64,000 nt of DNA from Reinekea marinisedimentorum (lineage in GTDB: Bacteria > Pseudomonadota > Gammaproteobacteria > Pseudomonadales > Natronospirillaceae): positions 62,001 through 126,000 of the forward strand of contig NZ_SLZR01000003.1 of the NCBI RefSeq assembly GCF_004341165.1. Reading direction: 5' to 3'. Under the pieces are notes generated by a model that saw only the letters and a program-made list of their open reading frames with translations, searched no databases and was not told the origin of the DNA. The translations under genes were made by a program, and so were the position numbers. Positions 59,546 to 64,000 of the stretch are shown piece after piece; position 1 is the first letter of the stretch; each line of letters opens with the position of its first letter.

Positions 59546-60472
59546 CTAGCCCCGGGCTTTGCTGGCCTGCAGGTCGTCCAGATTATTTTCTTCAAAATAA
59601 CTCGCCATAAAGTCGACAAAGGCACGGCTCTTCGCTGAGAGATAGCGGTTTTCCGGGTAGACCACGTGGATGGTTCGAACCGGGAAGTTAATTTCCGGTA
59701 GAATCTGCACCAGCCTGCCGGAATCCAGATGTTCACGAATGAGATACAGTGGCAGAGCGGCGATACCCATGCCATTCAGCGCAGCTTCGCACAGAGTATC
59801 CAGATCGTTCACGGTAAAGCGGCGCTCTTTGTTTGCCAGCCCGGCTTCTTTGATGAAGCGTTTAATCCAGCGGGGTTCGGCGAAATCTATTCCGGATACC
59901 ATCAGAATATGGTGGTTAACCAGCTCACTGAGTTCCTGTGGTGTTGAGTGAGCCTCAAGGTACTCTTTAGAGGCCGTCAAAATAACCTTTTGTCTGGCAA
60001 CCGGGCGGGCGACCAGGCGGCTGTCCTGCAGAGAGCCGAGGTGAATGGCCAGATCGATACCTTCACGGACCAGATCGAGGCCCTTATCGGCCAGTGTCAG
60101 ATCAAAGTTCACGTTCGGGTACTGCTGCAGAAATTCAGCAAATATCTTCATCATCATGGCCCGGCCGAAGGTCGGTGTTGCTGATATTTTCAGCGTTCCC
60201 TGCGGCGAGGTTTCCAGATCCTTCACCATATGTTCGGCTTCTTCCAGATCTTCAAGCAAGCGACTGCAGCGGTTATAGAACAGCTGGCCGGCTTCGGTTG
60301 GACTGACAGAGCGGGTTGTTCGGTTTAACAGCCGCACTCCCAGGCGATCTTCTAAGAGGCTGATCTGCTTACTGACCGCAGATGGCGTTAAACCCAATTG
60401 GTGGGCAGCGTTAGTGAAGTTATTGGCTTTAACCACTGTGGTGAAGATGATGAGGGAATCCAGGCGTGCCAT
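59546..60472 (-). CDS. LysR-family transcriptional regulator
   Basis: 308 residues. N-terminal winged helix (LDSLIIFTTVVKANNFTNAA, LTPSAVSKQISLLEDRLG, LLNRTTRSVSPTEAGQLFYN) and a LysR substrate-binding domain (about 90-295), in the subgroup close to DhcR/CrgA-type regulators. The next divergent gene (60790) is 317 bases away, so the target is not obvious; members usually control a neighbouring gene with a small-molecule coinducer. Confidence 0.92.
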   Translation of the reverse strand: MARLDSLIIFTTVVKANNFTNAAHQLGLTPSAVSKQISLLEDRLGVRLLNRTTRSVSPTEAGQLFYNRCSRLLEDLEEAEHMVKDLETSPQGTLKISATPTFGRAMMMKIFAEFLQQYPNVNFDLTLADKGLDLVREGIDLAIHLGSLQDSRLVARPVARQKVILTASKEYLEAHSTPQELSELVNHHILMVSGIDFAEPRWIKRFIKEAGLANKERRFTVNDLDTLCEAALNGMGIAALPLYLIREHLDSGRLVQILPEINFPVRTIHVVYPENRYLSAKSRAFVDFMASYFEENNLDDLQASKARG

Positions 60473-60789
60473 TAATCCATTCCTGTTAGATGGTCTTTGA
60501 TGAATCTGATCTATAAAACGTCTTCGAATGATAATGTCTATATTGGCGTTAATCTATAGGAATTGTTGAAAAATATTTAATAATCGAAAAGCAGAGTCTG
60601 TGTCTGTTTGAGCAGACGCCTGCAACGCCGGAATGTGTGCAAAATGAGGATCTTAGTTACAAAACGACACTAAACTGAGCTGTAGCAAATGAGTAGCGGG
60701 CCGCTAACACTCTTAACCATTATTGAGGCTTGCTGGAGTGCATGGTTGTTGGAGCATGCGGCGTATCTGAAGCGGCCTGGAGGAAAAAC
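60473..60789. other. Divergent intergenic region between the LysR gene and the DUF5610-like gene
   Basis: 317 bases, A+T-rich near the LysR start. No GG-N10-GC or TAAA-N15-GCCG motif was found. An almost palindromic TAGCGGGCCGCTA lies near 60691-60703. Strong ribosome-binding site GGAGGA at its right end for the gene at 60790. Promoters must exist but I could not define them. Confidence 0.45.
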
Positions 60790-61992
60790 ATGCACTCAAG
60801 TTCCATTGGATCTAATTCCAGCTTTGAAAGCTACAGCTATCAGTACCGCAGCCGTTCTGAGTCTACCAGTCAGCAGGTGTCGCAAAAGCGCGATGTGGCT
60901 GAAGCCAAAGAGGTAGAAAAAACCGAAGCAAGCTCGTCACGCGCCGAAAATTTCAATGTATCTCAGCTGGTCGATACCCTCTACAGCTTTACCTCATCAC
61001 GGGTCACTGAAGCTCAGGCTAATGGTGCCAGTGAGGAGGAGATTTCAGCGCTTTGGGATGACGCACTGTCTGGCATAGAGAAGGGTTTTGGAGAAGCGAA
61101 AGATATTCTCGAAGACATGGATTTGCTGGACGAAGATCTGGAAATGAAAATCAACTCTGCCTATGGCCAGATTGTCGATAAAATTGAGCAGCAAAAATCC
61201 GGTGAAGCGGATGTTGCAGCCATGGTTAGCGACGCGATTGTTGATGAGACAGCGCCTGAAAGCACTGAGCCTGCGCAAGCTGCCGCAACACCGGTTGCCG
61301 CGGACAGCGATGACAATAACGGTATGCAGGCACTGAACGTCAATGAGCGACTGATTGATAAATTGTCTGACTTGCCCGTTGTTAATGGGCAGACGCTCAG
61401 CCGTGGCGGTCGGCTGGATATAAGCAGCAGCTACTATCAGAGCCAGACCTTCTCGCTGGATATTAAAACTAGCGAGGGCGATACCATTCAAATTCGCTCA
61501 GCGACAGAAGATTCCGGTTATTTCGAAAGTTTATCGCGAGGTCGTTCACTTTCTACCCAATGGACAACAGAATCTTCCAGTGGCTATAGCCTTTATATAG
61601 AAGGTGACCTGAACGAGCAGGAATTGGCCGATCTCGATGCACTGCTGGCAGATGTCAACAGCCTGGCAAATGAGTTCTATAACGGCAGCCTGGATACCGC
61701 CTTTGAAATGGCTTCTTCTATAGGCATCGATGGCAGCAGTTTAAGCAGCATGAACCTTTCAATGAGGGAGGTTGAGTCTTACGGCACGACAATGTACGAG
61801 TCGAATTCACCAAGATCATCGAGAGTGCCTCAGGGCCTTGAGCCGCTCAAAGAGTATGCTGAAAAGCTGATTGAACAGCAGCAGCAATGGCAGGAACGGT
61901 TGAATTCACGTGAAGGGTTATTGTCTGCGCTGATGAACCATCCGCGTGCCCAAAATGATTTGGGCGATTTCGCGAAACAAGTATTGGCGTGA
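60790..61992 (+). CDS. DUF5610-like protein of unknown function
   Basis: About 400 residues, without a signal peptide. A Ser/Tyr/Gln-rich start (SSSIGSNSSFESYSYQYRSR), a short charged coiled segment and a helical domain (about 55-125) with EEEISALWDDALSGIEKGFG followed by EAKDILEDMDLL, which looks like DUF5610. A second half (about 180-300, TFSLDIKTSEGDTIQIRSAT, ELADLDALLADVNSLANEFY) is beta-rich then helical. Similar proteins occur in Pseudomonas-like and marine gammaproteobacteria without known role. Start at 60790 chosen for GGAGGA 6 bases upstream; the frame extends 20 codons further left. Confidence 0.7.
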   Translation: MHSSSIGSNSSFESYSYQYRSRSESTSQQVSQKRDVAEAKEVEKTEASSSRAENFNVSQLVDTLYSFTSSRVTEAQANGASEEEISALWDDALSGIEKGFGEAKDILEDMDLLDEDLEMKINSAYGQIVDKIEQQKSGEADVAAMVSDAIVDETAPESTEPAQAAATPVAADSDDNNGMQALNVNERLIDKLSDLPVVNGQTLSRGGRLDISSSYYQSQTFSLDIKTSEGDTIQIRSATEDSGYFESLSRGRSLSTQWTTESSSGYSLYIEGDLNEQELADLDALLADVNSLANEFYNGSLDTAFEMASSIGIDGSSLSSMNLSMREVESYGTTMYESNSPRSSRVPQGLEPLKEYAEKLIEQQQQWQERLNSREGLLSALMNHPRAQNDLGDFAKQVLA

Positions 61993-62012
61993 ACCCGTTC
62001 TCATTTTATGGA

Positions 62013-62041
62013 TAATAAGCCGATCTTTCTGCGGCTTATTA
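62013..62041 (+). repeat. Stem-loop touching the glutaredoxin-like start codon
   Basis: TAATAAGCCG (62013-62022) and CGGCTTATTA (62032-62041), perfect 10-bp arms, 9-base loop, ending 3 bases before the ATG at 62045. No T-run follows. Either a terminator of the preceding gene or a structure that limits translation of the next. Confidence 0.65.
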
Positions 62042-62044
62042 CCC

Positions 62045-62302
62045 ATGTTTATTCTTTATTTTACCTCCGGATGTCACCTTTGCGATTTAGCTGAACAGCA
62101 GATCGCGCAATTCAATGGCACTCATCCCAATGCAATTTCCTACCGGAAAGTCGAAATTTCTGAAGACGACAGCCTCGTTAAAGAGTACGGCAGCAGGATC
62201 CCGGTTATTCAGCACCCGGCTATCCAGGCCACTCTGGATTGGCCTTTTAATCAACCGGATCTGGAAAATTTGCTAAAGCAAATTAAGCTAAAAGTAGAAT
62301 GA
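62045..62302 (+). CDS. Glutaredoxin-family (DUF836-like) small thiol protein
   Basis: 85 residues of thioredoxin fold: FILYFTSGCHLCDLAEQQIA with a CxxC active site (CHLC), then YRKVEISEDDSLVKEYGSRI and the cis-Pro segment RIPVIQ. Family members (YfbE/DUF836 type) are believed to work in disulfide exchange. The start lacks a Shine-Dalgarno sequence and directly follows a stem-loop. A longer frame to the left (61946) overlaps the upstream gene and lacks family similarity. Confidence 0.8.
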   Translation: MFILYFTSGCHLCDLAEQQIAQFNGTHPNAISYRKVEISEDDSLVKEYGSRIPVIQHPAIQATLDWPFNQPDLENLLKQIKLKVE

Positions 62303-62359
62303 TGGTATTAAAAGCCCGCAGGCATCGTTAGCGCCTGAATTTTTTAAAAGGAATCTGCT

Positions 62360-63055
62360 GTGAAAAATCTGATTTTACTCCTGGTTGTTGTTGGTTTCGC
62401 TGGTTGCGCTTCGCTGCCACCCAAAACAGCGGCCATTCATGATGCACTGGTGACTGAATCTGCACTGAGACAGGCAACAGAAAGCTGTGCTTTTGTCGAT
62501 TATGAAACCAAGCGCCTGGCCGAGCGCTCTCACGTTGAATGGTTGCAGCGTAACGAGGAATATATTGGTGCCGCCGATTGGGGTTTGCTGGAGCTGACCT
62601 GGGAAGATGTTCCAGAGGGTGTAGAAGATCAGCGTGCGGTATTGGCCATGCAAATGCTGGAGCTGATCCAGCAAGATGGCACATCCCAAAAGGCCAGCTG
62701 GCTCGGTGACAGCGCAGGTAAAAACGATTGCGAAAGCCTGTACGAAAAGGTGAATAAAGGTAAGCTGGACTTAAACGCAGATAAAGACAATGCCGCCTAT
62801 TACAATGAAATGAGCGCTAAGCGCAAAGACTTATCGAAAGATGCCGACGCAGCCCGCAGTATTAATAATAAGTACCGTGGTTATGGTCGATCGCTCATTA
62901 TTGCTGAAAAGGCGCTTAAGGCCCAAAGCTGTTCATCACCTAAGGTCTCTATGATCAGAAATTCCTGGCCGCTGGAGGTTTACGATGCTGTCTGCAGCGA
63001 TTCAGAATATAAACTGGTGCAATGTGAGTGGGGCCGCTGCGTGGTCAAACAATAA
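62360..63055 (+). CDS. Lipoprotein of unknown function
   Basis: 231 residues. GTG start with AAAGGA upstream; signal helix with lipobox FAGC (Cys about 16). The mature part is helical and highly charged (VDYETKRLAERSHVEWLQRN, SAKRKDLSKDADAARSINNK) with four further cysteines that could form two disulfides (CAFVDY, DCESLY, CSSPK, and CEWGRC at the end). No family recognised. Confidence 0.7.
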   Translation: MKNLILLLVVVGFAGCASLPPKTAAIHDALVTESALRQATESCAFVDYETKRLAERSHVEWLQRNEEYIGAADWGLLELTWEDVPEGVEDQRAVLAMQMLELIQQDGTSQKASWLGDSAGKNDCESLYEKVNKGKLDLNADKDNAAYYNEMSAKRKDLSKDADAARSINNKYRGYGRSLIIAEKALKAQSCSSPKVSMIRNSWPLEVYDAVCSDSEYKLVQCEWGRCVVKQ

Positions 63056-63070
63056 CCGGGGAGTATTCGT

Positions 63071-63613
63071 TTGAGGCTGAAAATTTGGTCAGCTGTTGTT
63101 TTTCTGCTCATTAGCCTGCCATTGGCAGGCTCTTATCTTTTCAATAAAACCCACGTTGGCTGGTTGATTGAATCGGTTCCGGACTCTATCGCCTATAAAG
63201 ATAACTGGCAGACAATAATCAATAACCTCACTGAAGTAGAGCATCCGGCGGTGATTCACCTGTTGCCGGAGAATTGCCTGTGCCGGGTGTTGTCGGCAAA
63301 GCACGCCGGGCAAATCACTGTTCAGGCGCAGTCCGCCGGTTTTAATGTGTTTCAGCTGAACAGTGGTGACAGCAGCTTAGGGCAGCGGGTTTCCGCACCG
63401 GATATCAACACGCCATTCAGCCCGGCTATTGCAATAACAAGGGACGACGGCACTCTGGCTTATGTTGGCGCTTACAGTGATGGAATACGCTGTAACACCG
63501 GAACCAGCATGGTTGATCAGTTTCTGGAAAGCCCGGCCTCGCTGCCAGCCCGCACGGTGGTTGGCCTGGATGTGCAAACCTGCCGTTGCCTGAATTCTGC
63601 CGGCCATCTGTGA
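63071..63613 (+). CDS. DUF6436-like thioredoxin-fold membrane-anchored protein
   Basis: 180 residues. TTG start with GGGGAG upstream; one N-terminal membrane helix (IWSAVVFLLISLPLAGSYLF). The rest is thioredoxin-like: VIHLLPENCLCRVLS, then SPAIAITRDDGTLAYVGAYS and CNTGTSMVDQFL, ending CRCLNSAGHL. The pattern and cysteine spacing suggest the DUF6436 family. Possibly a periplasmic redox protein. It follows the lipoprotein gene by 15 bases, so they are probably one operon. Confidence 0.7.
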   Translation: MRLKIWSAVVFLLISLPLAGSYLFNKTHVGWLIESVPDSIAYKDNWQTIINNLTEVEHPAVIHLLPENCLCRVLSAKHAGQITVQAQSAGFNVFQLNSGDSSLGQRVSAPDINTPFSPAIAITRDDGTLAYVGAYSDGIRCNTGTSMVDQFLESPASLPARTVVGLDVQTCRCLNSAGHL

Positions 63614-63689
63614 CTGGTTGAATTTAAGCTACACTAGGGGCTACTGCTGTGTTGTTGTACAGCCTTTTAGCAATTAAGTGAGTTACCTG

Positions 63690-64000
63690 ATGTCTGAAAT
63701 TCTAAAAAATGTAGACAGCCGCACCAATCTGGTTGGGCAAAACCGGTTAGAGCTGTTGATGTTCAAACTGGCCGGCCGACAGATATTTGCCATCAACGTA
63801 TTCAAGGTGCAGGAAGTTCTGACATTGCCGCAGCTGACTTTAATGCCGCACCGCAATGCCTCGGTTATCGGGGTTGTGCACTTGCGCGGGCGTTCTCTGC
63901 CGGTCATTGATTTAAGTCTGGCTATTGGTATGCGGCCTATTCAGTATGATGAAAACTCAACCATTATTGTTACCGAATACAATTCAACGGTTCAGGCCTT
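63690..64000 (+). CDS. cheV: Chemotaxis coupling protein CheV (3' partial)
   Basis: The frame from the ATG at 63690 is open to the window end (about 103 codons). It begins MSEILKNVDSRTNLVGQNRL and continues with a CheW-like domain: FKLAGRQIFAINVFKVQEVL, LPQLTLMPHRNASVIGVVHL and RGRSLPVIDLSLAIG. The extended N-terminus and NRLELLMFKL are typical of CheV, which has a C-terminal receiver not visible here. It couples receptors to CheA. In Pseudomonas cheV is followed by cheR; the neighbours here are cut off. Confidence 0.85.
   Translation, partial: MSEILKNVDSRTNLVGQNRLELLMFKLAGRQIFAINVFKVQEVLTLPQLTLMPHRNASVIGVVHLRGRSLPVIDLSLAIGMRPIQYDENSTIIVTEYNSTVQA

Noticed and set aside
1-64000. CRISPR array, tRNA, rRNA, insertion sequence, prophage or integron
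   Set aside because: No spaced direct repeats, cloverleaf-like segments, transposase, integrase or phage genes were seen in any part of the window.

Overview
The window reads as a chromosomal segment of a marine-type gammaproteobacterium. The gene families, the Pseudomonas/Vibrio-style FleQ-FleS-FleR flagellar hierarchy, several clear sigma-54 promoters, an NhaD sodium antiporter, and EfpL (YeiP), YejK, YaaA and YajG homologues all fit that. A carbohydrate-binding CBM2 domain and the large exopolysaccharide (EPS) locus suggest an Oceanospirillales/Cellvibrionales-like host, but I cannot name a genus. Genes are densely packed, mostly on the + strand. I see no tRNA, rRNA, insertion sequence, prophage or CRISPR array.

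Region 1 (1-22.1 kb) is an exopolysaccharide locus. It starts inside a Wzz/GumC-type chain-length protein, followed by a glycosyltransferase and a fused GT2/sugar-phosphate transferase, and ends at a terminator. A secreted beta-helix/PKD/CBM2 protein follows, and it has a decayed polysaccharide-deacetylase-like tail behind its stop codon. A sigma-54 promoter then drives a compact block: STAS protein, OmpA-like lipoprotein, six-SLBB export protein, CpsD-like ATPase, PhnD-like binding protein, 1014-aa hybrid histidine kinase, a HATPase-REC-PP2C switch protein and an NtrC-type activator. A second sigma-54 promoter precedes a secreted LruC/GEVED protein, a lipoprotein, an unknown protein and a second glycosyltransferase. 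The two promoters share a palindromic upstream site and an AT-rich element, so the locus looks self-contained: it encodes its own sigma-54 activator and its own partner-switching module.

Region 2 (22.1-32.4 kb) is a housekeeping and metabolic stretch: a hydratase, an SDR/DUF2867 protein, a lactate/malate-type dehydrogenase with an unusual specificity residue, CreA, YejK, TapT, NhaD, EfpL and a TPR-methyltransferase.

Region 3 (32.6-54.1 kb) is a flagellar cluster: fliS (FliA-type promoter), fleQ, fleSR (sigma-54), fliEFGHIJ (sigma-54), a STAS / REC-PP2C-HATPase / HPt module resembling HsbA-HsbR-HptB, fliK, then fliLMNOPQR-flhB (sigma-54). fliC, fliD, fliT, flhA, flhF and fliA are not here, so the flagellar genes are split on the chromosome. 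FleQ-like boxes precede fleQ and lie in the fleS leader.

Region 4 (54.1-64 kb) is mixed: a DUF1624 membrane protein, small unknown proteins, Tas, a PilZ protein, a metallo-beta-lactamase-fold hydrolase, YaaA, YajG, a LysR regulator, a DUF5610-like protein, a glutaredoxin-like protein, a lipoprotein, a DUF6436-like protein, and the beginning of cheV, which runs off the window.
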